Below the pieces are notes generated by a model. The model was not told where the DNA came from and made no database searches. It was given only the letters and a program-made list of their open reading frames with translations. Below, in pieces: positions 1-9,884 of a stretch of 64,000 nt of DNA. The stretch's first letter is position 1, and every line of letters begins with the position of its first letter. The DNA comes from Polymorphobacter_B sp038225475 (GTDB lineage Bacteria > Pseudomonadota > Alphaproteobacteria > Sphingomonadales > Sphingomonadaceae). The stretch spans positions 62,001-126,000 of the forward strand of contig JBBRRA010000001.1 in NCBI GenBank assembly GCA_038225475.1, in the 5' to 3' direction. The translations under genes and the position numbers were made by a program.

Positions 1-1
1 T

Positions 2-598
2 GACGTTGAAACACTGATTGCCGATGCCGAGAAACTGCGACCCGATCTCGCCAGCCGGCGGGCTGGTCTGGATGCGGCCCAAGCCTCGGCGCGTGCGGCA
101 CGTTCGGACACCCGACCGTCGGTCGGATTGAACGCTTCGAACGGGCTGAGCTATGCGAACTCGGTCAACGACCGCAACAGCGCCAGCGTCGGGGTCAGCG
201 TTTCGATCCCATTGTTCAACGGCTGGGACCGTACCTATCGCCGCGCTGCGGCGCACGCCGAGGTCGATCGCAACATCGCGCTGGTCGAACAGACCCGCCA
301 ACAGGCGGGGCTCGACGTCTTCACCAACGCGACGGCGCTCGACACGGCGATCCGGGTGCTTGCAACCGCCCGCGTGCTGATCAACAGCGCGACGGCATCT
401 GCCGACATTGCGCAGGGACGTTTCAAGGCTGGCGTCGGCACGTTTACCGACCTGCTCAATGCGCAATCGGCGCTGGCGAGCGCGCGGCAGCAGATGGTCA
501 GTGCGGACTTCGGGGTGCGCAATGCGCAAGCGCAGCTGGCGCGCTCGGTCGGCGAGATCGGGGCTGCGGTCGATGATTTACGGGGAACTGTTCGATGA
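2..598 (+). CDS. Outer membrane efflux protein, TolC family (C-terminal part only)
   Basis: The reading frame is already open at the window edge, so the N-terminus lies outside. The visible 198 residues are rich in alanine and glutamine and have the alternating helical/barrel pattern of TolC-type channels, including a beta-strand stretch ending SIPLFNG, a hallmark of the second repeat of this family (strand then helix), and a helix with RFKAGVGTFTDLLNAQSAL near the C-terminus. It would form the outer membrane exit duct of a tripartite pump. Its stop codon overlaps the start of the periplasmic adaptor gene (ATGA), so the two are almost certainly co-transcribed and work together. The product cannot be narrowed to a substrate from sequence. 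Confidence 0.85.
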   Translation, partial: DVETLIADAEKLRPDLASRRAGLDAAQASARAARSDTRPSVGLNASNGLSYANSVNDRNSASVGVSVSIPLFNGWDRTYRRAAAHAEVDRNIALVEQTRQQAGLDVFTNATALDTAIRVLATARVLINSATASADIAQGRFKAGVGTFTDLLNAQSALASARQQMVSADFGVRNAQAQLARSVGEIGAAVDDLRGTVR

Positions 599-1749
599 AG
601 CGCCGTACGTGGATCATCCTCGCTGTAATCGCGCTCGGCATCGCCGTATTTGTGGGGTGGAAATACACGCACCGGCCCGATCCGGCAGCCGCGTACAAAA
701 CCGCCGCAGTCACCCGCGGTGACCTGACAGAGTCGATCACCGCGAACGGTGTGATCAACCCGGTGCGCGTCGTCAGTGTCGGGACACAGGTATCCGGCAC
801 GGTGCAAAAGCTGACCGTCGATTTCAACGACAAGGTGACCGCCGGTCAACTGCTGCTCGAACTCGACCCGTCGGTCTATGCTGCACGGCTGGCAGCGAGC
901 GAGGCCGCGCTGGCCAATATTCGCGCGACGCAGGCGCTGCAAACCGCCAATGCCGGGCGCGCCGCGCAGTTGTTCAAGCAGCAATATATCAGTCGCCAGG
1001 ATTATGAGACGAGCCTGCAGGCGGCAAAAAGCGCCACTGCGCAGGTGGCCGCTGCCGAGGCTCAGATCAAGCAGGACCGTTCGAACCTTGGCTATACGGT
1101 AATCCGGTCGCCGGTCTCGGGCGTCGTCATCAGTCGGCTCGTCGACATCGGTCAGACAGTCGCGGCAAGCTTCAACACGCCGACGCTGTTCACCATCGCT
1201 CGCGACCTCACCAAGATGCAGATCGAAGCCGCCGTCGCTGAAGCCGATGTGGCAAAGGTCCGCGTCGGGCAGCGTGTGACGTTCAGCGTCGATGCCTATG
1301 CGGGCCGCACGTTCGAGGGATTTGTGCATCAGGTCCGGCTGAACCCGACGTCGCAGCAGAATGTCGTCACTTATACGGTGATCGTCGAGGTCGCCAACCC
1401 CGACGGCGCCCTGCTGCCCGGCATGACCGCGAACGCGTCATTCCTCGTCTCCGAACACAAGAATGTGCTGCTGATCCCCAACGCGGCGCTCAGCTACAAA
1501 CCGGCAGATTATATTCCGCCGAAGCGTGTGCGCGGCAGCTTCGACGCGAATACGGTGACAGTGTTCGTGCTCAAAGGGAGCGCGCCCGAGGCGCGGCGCA
1601 TCAAAATCGCCGGTTCCGACGCCGACAACAGCCTCATTGTCAGCGGCCAACTCGCCGAAGGCGACCGCGCCATCACCGGAGACACGCTCAAGGATGCCAA
1701 GAAGTCCGGCGGCTTCGGACCCCCCGGCACCGGCGGCAACAAGAAATGA
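595..1749 (+). CDS. Periplasmic adaptor (MacA/HlyD-type) of an ABC efflux pump
   Basis: 384 residues. A single N-terminal membrane anchor (about residues 5-23, WIILAVIALGIAVFVGW) is followed by a biotinyl-lipoyl half-motif (SVGTQVSGTVQKLTVDFNDKV), a long helical hairpin rich in Ala/Gln, the second lipoyl half (GYTVIRSPVSGVV) and a beta-barrel domain. This is the layout of MacA-like membrane fusion proteins that link an inner membrane transporter to a TolC channel. The start overlaps the TolC-like stop, and its own stop overlaps the ATPase gene. The order OMF-adaptor-ATPase-permease supports a MacAB-TolC-like exporter for a macrolide, peptide or siderophore; the substrate is unknown. Confidence 0.85.
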   Translation: MKRRTWIILAVIALGIAVFVGWKYTHRPDPAAAYKTAAVTRGDLTESITANGVINPVRVVSVGTQVSGTVQKLTVDFNDKVTAGQLLLELDPSVYAARLAASEAALANIRATQALQTANAGRAAQLFKQQYISRQDYETSLQAAKSATAQVAAAEAQIKQDRSNLGYTVIRSPVSGVVISRLVDIGQTVAASFNTPTLFTIARDLTKMQIEAAVAEADVAKVRVGQRVTFSVDAYAGRTFEGFVHQVRLNPTSQQNVVTYTVIVEVANPDGALLPGMTANASFLVSEHKNVLLIPNAALSYKPADYIPPKRVRGSFDANTVTVFVLKGSAPEARRIKIAGSDADNSLIVSGQLAEGDRAITGDTLKDAKKSGGFGPPGTGGNKK

Positions 1750-2470
1750 CGCCGGTCCTGTCGCTCGATCATGTCGTCAAGGACTATGCCAGCGAGGCCG
1801 GAACCTTTCGCGCGCTGCATGGCGTCAGCATGGACGTTGCCGAAGGTGAATTGCTGGCAATCATGGGGCCGAGCGGATCGGGCAAATCGACGCTGATGAA
1901 CATCATCGGCTGCCTCGACGCGGCAACCAGCGGCACGTACCGGTTTGAAGGCGTCGACACCGCGACGCTGGCGGAACGCGAGCTCGCACGGATGCGCAAT
2001 CGCGGCATCGGCTTTGTGTTCCAAAGCTTCAACCTGCTGCCGCGTCTGACGGCATTGGGCAATGTCGCGCTGCCGCTGGTTTATTCGGGCATGGCGCGCA
2101 GCGACCGCGAAGCACGCGCGCTCGAGTTGATGCGGCAGGTCGGGCTGGCGGATAAACCGCGATCGCGCCCGTCGCAGCTTTCAGGCGGCCAGCAGCAGCG
2201 CATTGCCGTCGCGCGGGCGCTGGCGAACGAGCCCAAGCTGTTGTTGGCCGACGAACCCACCGGCGCGCTCGACAGCAAGACCGGGGCCGAGGTGCTCGGT
2301 TTGTTCAAGTCACTCAACCGCTCGCGCGGTGTCACCGTCGTGATCGTCACGCACGATCCCGAGGTCGCGCGCGCCACCGACCGCGTCGTTCGCATCCAAG
2401 ACGGACTGATTTTCTACGACGGCGCGCCAACCGAGGCGGCGCTATACGGGCATGCGCCGGAGGTGATGGC

Positions 2471-2474
<4 letters not shown>
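1746..2474 (+). CDS. ABC transporter ATP-binding protein, MacB/LolD type
   Basis: 242 residues, a stand-alone nucleotide-binding domain. Walker A is GPSGSGKST (about residues 41-49), the signature is LSGGQQQRIAVARAL, and Walker B is LLLADEPTGALD, followed by the H-loop in VIVTHD. The LNLLPRLTALGNVALPL region after the Q-loop is typical of the MacB/LolD/FtsE group. It overlaps the adaptor gene upstream and the permease gene downstream by ATGA junctions. In E. coli MacB the ATPase and permease are fused; here they are separate polypeptides, the usual state in many alphaproteobacteria. It powers the pump encoded by this operon. Confidence 0.9.
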
Positions 2475-3691
<1,217 letters not shown>

Positions 3692-3914
3692 CCGATAGGG
3701 ATTTTGCCCAGCGGACTTGCGCGAGACGGCGTCCGACAATTCATGTTTCGAAAGCTTCGGCGACGCGGACGCGCACCGTGCCCGACGCCATCGAGCGTTC
3801 GCCCGATTATGCTGGATAGGTGCAGCGCGTGGCCGCAACGCTCCGATATTGCCTGCGGCCTGATAACATGAAATGGCGTTGGCAACCTTGGGAAGCGTCG
3901 TTCGGGAAATCATC

Positions 3915-5423
3915 ATGCGTAACATCGACCATTTGATCGGCGGCAGCAGCAGTGCGGGCACGAGCGGGCGTCGCGCCGACGTTTTCGACCCCAACACCGG
4001 GCTGGTGCAGGCGCGCGTTGCGCTGGCGAGCACCGCCGATCTCGACGCGGCGGTCGCGAATGCGGTGGCGGCACAGTCGGCGTGGGCAGCGACCAATCCG
4101 CAGCGGCGCGCGCGGGTGATGTTCGCATTCAAGGCGCTGGTCGAGGCGGAGATCGATGCGCTTGCGCATATGCTGTCGGCCGAGCATGGCAAGGTCATCG
4201 CCGATAGCCGGGGTGATATTCAGCGCGGGCTCGAGGTAATCGAATTCTCGTGCGGAATCCCGCATCTGCTCAAGGGCGACTACACGCACGGTGCTGGCCC
4301 GGGTATCGACGTCTATTCGATGCGCCAGCCGCTTGGCGTGGTTGCCGGCATCACGCCGTTCAATTTCCCCGCGATGATCCCGATGTGGATGTTCGGCGTC
4401 GCCATCGCCTGCGGTAACGCCTTCATCCTGAAACCCAGCGAGCGCGACCCGTCGCTGCCGTTGCGGCTCGGCGAACTGATGCTCGAAGCCGGGCTGCCGC
4501 CGGGGCTCCTCAACATCGTCCACGGCGACAAGGTCGCGGTCGACGCGATCCTCGATCATCCCGACATTAAGGCGGTCAGCTTCGTCGGATCGTCCGACAT
4601 CGCGCATTATGTCTACAGCCGCGGCGTTGCGGCGGGGAAGCGCGTCCAGGCGATGGGCGGGGCCAAGAACCACGGCATCGTGCTGCCCGACGCCGACATG
4701 GACCAGACCGTCGCCGATCTGGTCGGCGCGGCGTTCGGCAGCGCTGGCGAACGCTGCATGGCGCTGCCCGTTGTCGTGCCGGTCGGCAAGCACACTGCCG
4801 ACACGCTGCGCGAGGCGCTGCTTCCTGAAATCGCCAAGCTGCGGCTGGGCGTCTCGACCGACAAGGACGCGCACTACGGCCCCGTCGTCAGCGCCGCGCA
4901 CCGCGACCGCATCGAAAGCTACATCTCGATGGGCGTCGATGAAGGAGCAGAGCTTGTCGTCGACGGGCGCGGCTTCACCCTGCAGGGGCACGAGGGCGGC
5001 TTTTTTGTCGGGCCGACGCTGTTCGATCACGTCAAGCCGACGATGCAAAGCTATAAGGAGGAGATCTTCGGTCCGGTGCTGCAGATGGTCCGCGCCGAAA
5101 GCCTTGCCGAGGCGATCGCGCTGCCGAGCCAGCATCAGTACGGCAACGGCGTTGCGATCTTTACGCGCAACGGCCCGGCGGCGCGCGAGTTTGCCGCTTC
5201 GGTCGAGGTAGGGATGATCGGCATCAACGTGCCGATTCCGGTCCCAGTCGCCTATCACAGCTTCGGCGGCTGGAAACGGTCGGCGTTTGGCGATACCGGT
5301 ATTCACGGCGAGGAAGGCGTGCGCTTTTACACGCGTATCAAGACCGTGACACAGCGCTGGCCGAGCCTCGACGCCGGGGCTGCCGTCACCGACAGCAGCT
5401 TCGTCATCCCGACGATGAAGTAA
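3915..5423 (+). CDS. mmsA: Methylmalonate-semialdehyde dehydrogenase (CoA-acylating)
   Basis: About 502 residues from the ATG at 3915 (MRNIDHLIGG), which fits the family start and has a GGGA sequence a few bases upstream; an in-frame ATG at 3873 would add 14 unusual residues. It oxidises methylmalonate semialdehyde to propionyl-CoA with NAD and CoA in valine and myo-inositol catabolism. Visible are the ALDH substrate/cofactor segment GITPFNFPAMIPMWMF, the nucleotide-binding FVGSS, and the catalytic cysteine in GSAGERCMALPV. The 3-hydroxyisobutyrate dehydrogenase gene follows 10 bp downstream, the classical mmsAB pair. Its product propionyl-CoA could feed the carboxylase subunit encoded near 21 kb. 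Confidence 0.93.
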   Translation: MRNIDHLIGGSSSAGTSGRRADVFDPNTGLVQARVALASTADLDAAVANAVAAQSAWAATNPQRRARVMFAFKALVEAEIDALAHMLSAEHGKVIADSRGDIQRGLEVIEFSCGIPHLLKGDYTHGAGPGIDVYSMRQPLGVVAGITPFNFPAMIPMWMFGVAIACGNAFILKPSERDPSLPLRLGELMLEAGLPPGLLNIVHGDKVAVDAILDHPDIKAVSFVGSSDIAHYVYSRGVAAGKRVQAMGGAKNHGIVLPDADMDQTVADLVGAAFGSAGERCMALPVVVPVGKHTADTLREALLPEIAKLRLGVSTDKDAHYGPVVSAAHRDRIESYISMGVDEGAELVVDGRGFTLQGHEGGFFVGPTLFDHVKPTMQSYKEEIFGPVLQMVRAESLAEAIALPSQHQYGNGVAIFTRNGPAAREFAASVEVGMIGINVPIPVPVAYHSFGGWKRSAFGDTGIHGEEGVRFYTRIKTVTQRWPSLDAGAAVTDSSFVIPTMK

Positions 5424-5433
5424 GGCAGCGGCA

Positions 5434-6321
5434 ATGCGCATTGGTTTTATCGGGCTCGGCAACATGGGTGGTGGCATGGCCGCCAACCTCGTCAAGGCAG
5501 GGCACGACGTCCGCGCGTTCGATCTGTCGACTGTCGCACTCGACCGCGCGCAGGCCGCCGGATGCACGCGTGCCGCTTCGGCCGCAGGCGCTGCAGCTGG
5601 CGTCGATGCAGTTGTAACGATGCTGCCGGCGGGCAAACATGTCAGCGCCGTGTACGCGGACGCCGTCTTTGACGCGGTCGCCGCCGATACGCTGCTACTC
5701 GATTGCTCGACGATCGACATTACCACTGCACGCGCCGTGGGGACCGCTGCGGCCACACGCGGCCTTCCGATGGTCGATGCGCCGGTGTCGGGCGGCATCG
5801 CTGCGGCGAACGCTGGCACGCTGACCTTCATGGTCGGCGGCAGCGTCGCAGCATTTGCGCGTGCCGAGCCGATTCTTGGCTGCATGGGCAGGGTTGTCGT
5901 GCTGGCGGGCGAAGCCGGTGCGGGCCAGGCGGCGAAAATCTGCAACAACCTGCTGCTCGGGGCGTCGATGGTGGCGACAGCAGAGGCATTTGTACTAGCG
6001 CAGAAGCTCGGCCTCGACGCCCAGACCTTCTTCGACATTAGTTCCAAAGCCAGCGGGCAATGCTGGTCGATGACGAGCTATTGCCCTGTCCCCGGCCCGG
6101 TCGCCGCCGCGCCTTCGAACCGCGGCTACGAGGGGGGATTCGCCGCGGCGCTGATGCTCAAGGATCTAAAGCTGGCCGTCGAAGCCGCGCAATCGGTCGG
6201 CGCATCGGTACCGATGGGCGCGCAGGCGGAGGCGCTGTATCAGATGTTCGCAGGCCTCGGCGGTGAAACCAAAGACTTCTCCGCAATCGTGAAAATGCTC
6301 GACGGCAGCTGGCGCAGCTGA
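5434..6321 (+). CDS. mmsB: 3-hydroxyisobutyrate dehydrogenase
   Basis: 295 residues. It oxidises (S)-3-hydroxyisobutyrate to methylmalonate semialdehyde with NAD, the step just before MmsA. The N-terminal Rossmann motif is GFIGLGNMGGGMAANLVKAG, the substrate-binding motif is DAPVSGGIAAANAGTL, and the catalytic lysine lies in GQAAKICNNLL, all canonical for the beta-hydroxyacid dehydrogenase family. Length is normal. It sits directly behind mmsA and is followed after 8 bp by a tRNA gene on the opposite strand, so transcription of the pair must end against or within the tRNA region. Confidence 0.92.
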   Translation: MRIGFIGLGNMGGGMAANLVKAGHDVRAFDLSTVALDRAQAAGCTRAASAAGAAAGVDAVVTMLPAGKHVSAVYADAVFDAVAADTLLLDCSTIDITTARAVGTAAATRGLPMVDAPVSGGIAAANAGTLTFMVGGSVAAFARAEPILGCMGRVVVLAGEAGAGQAAKICNNLLLGASMVATAEAFVLAQKLGLDAQTFFDISSKASGQCWSMTSYCPVPGPVAAAPSNRGYEGGFAAALMLKDLKLAVEAAQSVGASVPMGAQAEALYQMFAGLGGETKDFSAIVKMLDGSWRS

Positions 6322-6329
6322 CGGAATAG

Positions 6330-6406
<77 letters not shown>

Positions 6407-6543
6407 ACTGCAGTTTTCCTAGGGAAACGGGCATCGTCTGGCAAGGCCGACTTGGAACAAGTGGCAAACAGCGGCACGCTGCGGCACGTTAACGTCACGT
6501 TTTGCGGCACGCTGGTTCCCCGCTTGTTCGCAGGCCAAGCAGC

Positions 6544-6627
6544 ATGACCCGCCCACCCTGCACCGACACCGAGCACCGCTGCATCGCGGTCGCGACGGCT
6601 GTGTTCGCCGCTATGGGCGCGGTCTGA
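6544..6627 (+). CDS. Possible 27-residue ORF at the start of the phage island
   Basis: An ATG-initiated frame encodes 27 residues (MTRPPCTDTEHRCIAVATAV, then FAAMGAV) and ends one base before the GTG start of the next gene. Such close packing is typical of small phage genes, but no domain is recognisable and there is no strong ribosome binding site. It may be a genuine micro-protein, a leader for the following gene, or chance. Confidence 0.25.
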   Translation: MTRPPCTDTEHRCIAVATAVFAAMGAV

Positions 6628-6628
6628 C

Positions 6629-7009
6629 GTGCGTACCATGATTGAGGCGCACGCTGCCGAGTGTCGCGCCGCACTGACGCCGCAGAGCGCATTCGACAAC
6701 CACGACCCCGAAACCGGCGAAGTCGCCGCACAAGATCGGCCCTCTGGTGCGTTGCCCGCGGCCTCCCCTGTCGCGATCGACGTTGGAAGCGCCGATACTA
6801 CCCCTGCCGGTTCAGAGGCGGCAAGGACCGACTGGGAAGCCTGGGAAGTGGACTTCGGGCGCAAGCTGCAGGCTCGCGCCACGAGCGAAGCCTGCGACGC
6901 GCTATGGGCTGCCGAGCGCAAGGCATCAAAAGGCATGCCCGCGTCGGTGCTGAAGCAGGCGGTCGCGCTCGTCGAGGCTCGCCAGCATGAAATCAGGAGT
7001 GAGGGGTGA
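6629..7009 (+). CDS. Hypothetical phage-type protein (126 aa)
   Basis: GTG start at 6629, or ATG at 6638. The first half is polar and proline/alanine rich and looks disordered; the second half (about residues 66-126) is helical and contains WEAWEVDFGRKLQ and CDALWAAERKAS. A similar helical tail is, as I remember it, found at the C-terminus of some phage single-strand annealing proteins, so this may be a remnant of a recombination protein, but that is weak. The stop overlaps the next gene by GTGA, so the two are translationally coupled. I cannot assign a function. Confidence 0.55.
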   Translation: MRTMIEAHAAECRAALTPQSAFDNHDPETGEVAAQDRPSGALPAASPVAIDVGSADTTPAGSEAARTDWEAWEVDFGRKLQARATSEACDALWAAERKASKGMPASVLKQAVALVEARQHEIRSEG

Positions 7010-7878
7010 CGAGCGATCCCTACCTGATTCACGGCCCCGCGCTTATTTCATTCAGCGGCGGGCGGACCAGCGCCTACATGCTCTGGCGCATTTTGCAGGC
7101 GCACGGAGGCACGCTGCCCGACAACGTGCACGTATCCTTCTCTAACACCGGCAAAGAGCGCGAGGAGACGCTGCGCTTCATTTATGAATGCGGCTTGCGG
7201 TGGGGCGTTCATATCTTTTGGCTGCAGTGGCGTCGGCGCAAGCCCGGCGATCCGTGGGAAGATGGCTTTGAGATCGTCGGGTACAATTCCGCTGCCCGAA
7301 AGGGCGAGCCATTCGCGGCGCTGATCGCTCAGCGGGGGTTCCTGCCCAACGCTGTGTCGCGCTTCTGCACGCAAGAATTAAAAGTCGTTACGATGCAGAA
7401 CTACATGCGCTCGCTTGGATACGGGCATTACTCAAACATTGTTGGCCTGCGTGCCGACGAGCCGCAGCGGGTGGCAAAGGCTTATGCGCGAAACGCCTCT
7501 AAGAAAATGAAAAACACTGCCGTATTGCCGCTCGTAACGGCGGGCGTCGGCAACCGCGACGCGCGTGCATTCTGGCGCGAGCAACCGTTCGACCTTGGCC
7601 TTGAGCCGCACGAAGGTAACTGCGACGGCTGTTTCCTGAAAACCTATGGCAAACTGTGTCGCATTGAGGCCGATCAGCCCGGCACGCTCGACTGGTGGGC
7701 CGATCAAGAACGGGCTGTCACGGCAACGGCTCGACCGTCCGGCACTCGCTTCGTCACCGAATACAGCATGGAGGATATTCAGCGCGCGGTGCGCAATCAA
7801 GGCGTGTTTGACTGGGCAGCGATCGACAGCACGGATCGCGAGCACGATGCCGAGTGCGGCGCTTGGTGCGCAGGGTGA
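7006..7878 (+). CDS. Phage-type phosphoadenosine phosphosulfate reductase family protein
   Basis: 290 residues; GTG start overlapping the upstream stop, with AGGAGTGAGG in front. The PP-loop ATP-pyrophosphatase motif SFSGGRTSAYML lies at about residues 14-25, followed by VSFSNTGKEREETLRF and a conserved cysteine in SRFCTQELK, as in CysH/DndC-like proteins. Further cysteines occur in NCDGCFLK and at the C-terminus (CGAWC), which could bind a metal or cluster. Proteins of this type are frequent in phages, where true sulfate assimilation is unlikely; roles in nucleic-acid or nucleotide modification are suspected. The family call is secure, the substrate unknown. Confidence 0.82.
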   Translation: MTSDPYLIHGPALISFSGGRTSAYMLWRILQAHGGTLPDNVHVSFSNTGKEREETLRFIYECGLRWGVHIFWLQWRRRKPGDPWEDGFEIVGYNSAARKGEPFAALIAQRGFLPNAVSRFCTQELKVVTMQNYMRSLGYGHYSNIVGLRADEPQRVAKAYARNASKKMKNTAVLPLVTAGVGNRDARAFWREQPFDLGLEPHEGNCDGCFLKTYGKLCRIEADQPGTLDWWADQERAVTATARPSGTRFVTEYSMEDIQRAVRNQGVFDWAAIDSTDREHDAECGAWCAG

Positions 7879-7927
7879 TGATCGGAAATCAAGATCGCCG
7901 CCGCTGTATATCTAAAGGAGAGTTTTG

Positions 7928-8608
7928 ATGACTATTACAGTCGAACAGCGCATCGACCTGGCCGCTACCGCGCTCGCAGAAGGCCGCATCATTCAAAACA
8001 GTTGGCGGCGCAACGGCAATGACGGCCGCAAACTGGTCTGCGCCCTCGCGGCATTCGGGCCGGACATTAACAAACCAGAGAATTGCCCGGCGGACCTGAT
8101 GCCGGCATGGCTCGCCGAACTGGTTCCCGTCCTCGATGACGGCATCGCAACCGCCGATGTGCCATGGTTTATGACCGGCCTGATTGATCGGGCGCGGCAA
8201 TGGCATGTGCTCGACGCCGACGCATGGGAGCGCGTCCGCGTCGGCTTTACCATCGCTGTTGTTCAGCAGGCGCTCGCCAGCGCCGAAAAGGCGCAGCCCG
8301 TTCCGAAGCCGGAGTATTGGTCAGCAGTTGCAGATGCGGCAGCAGCCGTCGTGGAGGCACTCCGCACCGGCGATCCCGAGCGGCTCAAAGCGGCGAGGAG
8401 CGCGGCGGCGGCGGCGAGGAGCGCGGCGTATAAGATTATGGTCGAAACGCTGTGCCAGATGATCGATGCCGAACTTGCGCTCGCCAAAACAACCGACAAC
8501 CCGGCGTTCCGCGCGCTGCCCAACGGCGACCGCTCCGCGTCGATCTTTCCGCCGCCCGAGCCGGTCGTGTGGCTGGATAGCGCTGGCGATGGGGATGCGG
8601 CCCGGTGA
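7928..8608 (+). CDS. Hypothetical phage-island protein (226 aa)
   Basis: Starts at the ATG at 7928 behind a strong AAAGGAG ribosome binding site (7914-7920). The N-terminal part (about 1-110) contains WRRNGNDGRKLVCALAAFGP and DLMPAWLAELVPVLDDGI, a globular, tryptophan-containing region; the centre is an alanine-rich helix with an internal duplication (AARSAAA repeated); the C-terminus is short and acidic. No catalytic motif is recognisable. It follows the PAPS-reductase-like gene by 49 bp and its stop overlaps the next start (GTGA). Similar ORFs seem to recur in sphingomonad prophages, but I cannot name a function. Confidence 0.6.
   Translation: MTITVEQRIDLAATALAEGRIIQNSWRRNGNDGRKLVCALAAFGPDINKPENCPADLMPAWLAELVPVLDDGIATADVPWFMTGLIDRARQWHVLDADAWERVRVGFTIAVVQQALASAEKAQPVPKPEYWSAVADAAAAVVEALRTGDPERLKAARSAAAAARSAAYKIMVETLCQMIDAELALAKTTDNPAFRALPNGDRSASIFPPPEPVVWLDSAGDGDAAR
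8390..8428 (+). repeat. 21-nt in-frame tandem duplication
   Basis: An 18-base core GCGGCGAGGAGCGCGGCG occurs at 8390-8407 and again at 8411-8428, a period of 21 bases. It encodes two copies of AARSAA inside the alanine-rich helix of the 226-residue protein. Probably a slippage duplication that lengthens a helix by two turns without shifting the frame. Confidence 0.8.
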
Positions 8609-8765
8609 ATACGTTCGCAGAATTGGCGTCGCCAAAGGCTTTGGTGTGCCGTCGTGAAATCAACTGTGAGCATGGCGGGGCGTTGGTGTCGCTTGTGCTG
8701 CTTGCAGATGGCTTTCTAGTCGACTGCGGAAGCGGCCCTTTCGGAGAGCGCCGTGCGCAGATTTT
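8605..8765 (+). pseudogene. Truncated phage-island gene at the right junction
   Basis: A GTG start overlaps the previous stop (GTGA), as expected for a genuine downstream gene. The first 50 or so codons (MNTFAELASPKALVCRREIN onward) look like protein with a CEHGG motif, then the frame runs on out of phase into the DUF5996 gene, where it turns arginine-rich and stops at 8940. The sensible reading is that only the 5' part survives and the island ends near 8760. The exact break point cannot be fixed without relatives. Confidence 0.4.
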
Positions 8766-8771
8766 TGCGTC

Positions 8772-9722
8772 ATGCCGGAAAACCCAGTTGCTTGGCCGGA
8801 TATTCCTTATCCCGAGTGGCGCGATACGTGTGCGGCGCTGCACTTGTGGGCGCAGATCGTTGGCAAATACCGATTTGCCAACACGCCGTGGGAAAATCAT
8901 TCGTGGCATGCGACATTCTATGTCGTGCCCCGTGGGCTGAGCACCGGGCTGATCCATGTCGGGCCGATGGCGCTCGCGCTCGATTTCGACCTCATCGATC
9001 AGCGGCTTCGCGTCGAGGCTTCGAACGGCAAGGCTGCGAGCTTCGCGCTCGAAAGCACGAGCGTGGCGATGTTTCATGACCGCGTCCGTAGGTGCGTCGA
9101 AGCAGTCGGCGCCGATTTTTCGATTGATGGGATGCCGAATGAAATCGCTGGCGCGGTTTGCTTCGAACGGGATGTTACGGTCAGGCCGTATGACGCCGGT
9201 GCAGTACGTCGCTTCCACGCCGCGTTGGTGCAGATCGACCGGGTCTTCAAGCAGTTCCGCACAAGTTTTCTCGGCAAAGTTTCGCCGGTGCACTTGTTTT
9301 GGGGTTCGTTCGACCTCGCGGTCACGCGCTTCTCGGGCCGGCGGGCACCGCTGCACCCCGGTGGCATCCCTAACCTGCCCGACGCCGTCACGCGCGAAGC
9401 GTATAGTCATCAGGAATCATCGGCGGGCTTCTGGGCGGGCGAGGGCGTCAACGAGCCGATGTTCTATTCATACGCCTATCCGGCAACGACCGAGTTCAGA
9501 ACCAGCCCGGTCAGCCCTCCCGAAGCCTATTGGGACGCGGCACTCGGCGAATTTCTGCTGCCGTATCGCGTCGTGCGCGCCAGCGCAGATCCCGATGCGA
9601 CGCTGCTGCAGTTTCTGCAGTCCACCTATGAAGCTGCGGCTGTGACGGGCGGATGGGACCGCGGCGAGCTCGAATGCGCGCCGGGCGTCGCGGGTGTGCC
9701 CCGGTCGGTGCGCGCGCCATAG
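8772..9722 (+). CDS. DUF5996 family protein
   Basis: 316 residues with the features of DUF5996: WPDIPYPEWRDTCAALHLWA near the N-terminus, HATFYVVPRGLSTGLI, then PVHLFWGSFDLAVTRFSGR in the middle and PMFYSYAYPAT near the C-terminus. No biochemical function is established for the family. The ATG at 8772 has no good ribosome binding site, which may reflect loss of its native upstream region when the adjacent phage island was inserted. It ends about 55 bp before tRNA-Pro(CGG). Confidence 0.8.
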   Translation: MPENPVAWPDIPYPEWRDTCAALHLWAQIVGKYRFANTPWENHSWHATFYVVPRGLSTGLIHVGPMALALDFDLIDQRLRVEASNGKAASFALESTSVAMFHDRVRRCVEAVGADFSIDGMPNEIAGAVCFERDVTVRPYDAGAVRRFHAALVQIDRVFKQFRTSFLGKVSPVHLFWGSFDLAVTRFSGRRAPLHPGGIPNLPDAVTREAYSHQESSAGFWAGEGVNEPMFYSYAYPATTEFRTSPVSPPEAYWDAALGEFLLPYRVVRASADPDATLLQFLQSTYEAAAVTGGWDRGELECAPGVAGVPRSVRAP

Positions 9723-9774
9723 CAAGCTGCAAGCGATGGGCGAAGGACCGGGAGGCCTTCTGCCCTGACAATCT

Positions 9775-9853
<79 letters not shown>

Positions 9854-9884
9854 ACACGAGGGGGGAGGCTATAGCTGCCTGTGT

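Larger units (their letters stand above)
6407..8771. mobile_element. Small phage-derived island remnant beside tRNA-Pro
   Basis: Between tRNA-Pro(UGG) and the DUF5996 gene lies a run of short, tightly overlapping plus-strand genes with a phage character: a tiny ORF, a 126-residue protein, a PAPS-reductase-like protein common in phages, a 226-residue unknown and a gene truncated at the right edge. No integrase, terminase or structural gene remains, and I found no perfect long direct repeat, so boundaries are approximate. The two tRNA-Pro genes share their 3' T-arm bases and could have offered integration sites. Domesticated remnant is inference. Confidence 0.5.

Noticed and set aside
3807..6047. 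A 746-codon minus-strand frame across mmsA and mmsB
   Set aside because: Mirror frame of two canonical dehydrogenases; composition is unnatural and no motif is present.
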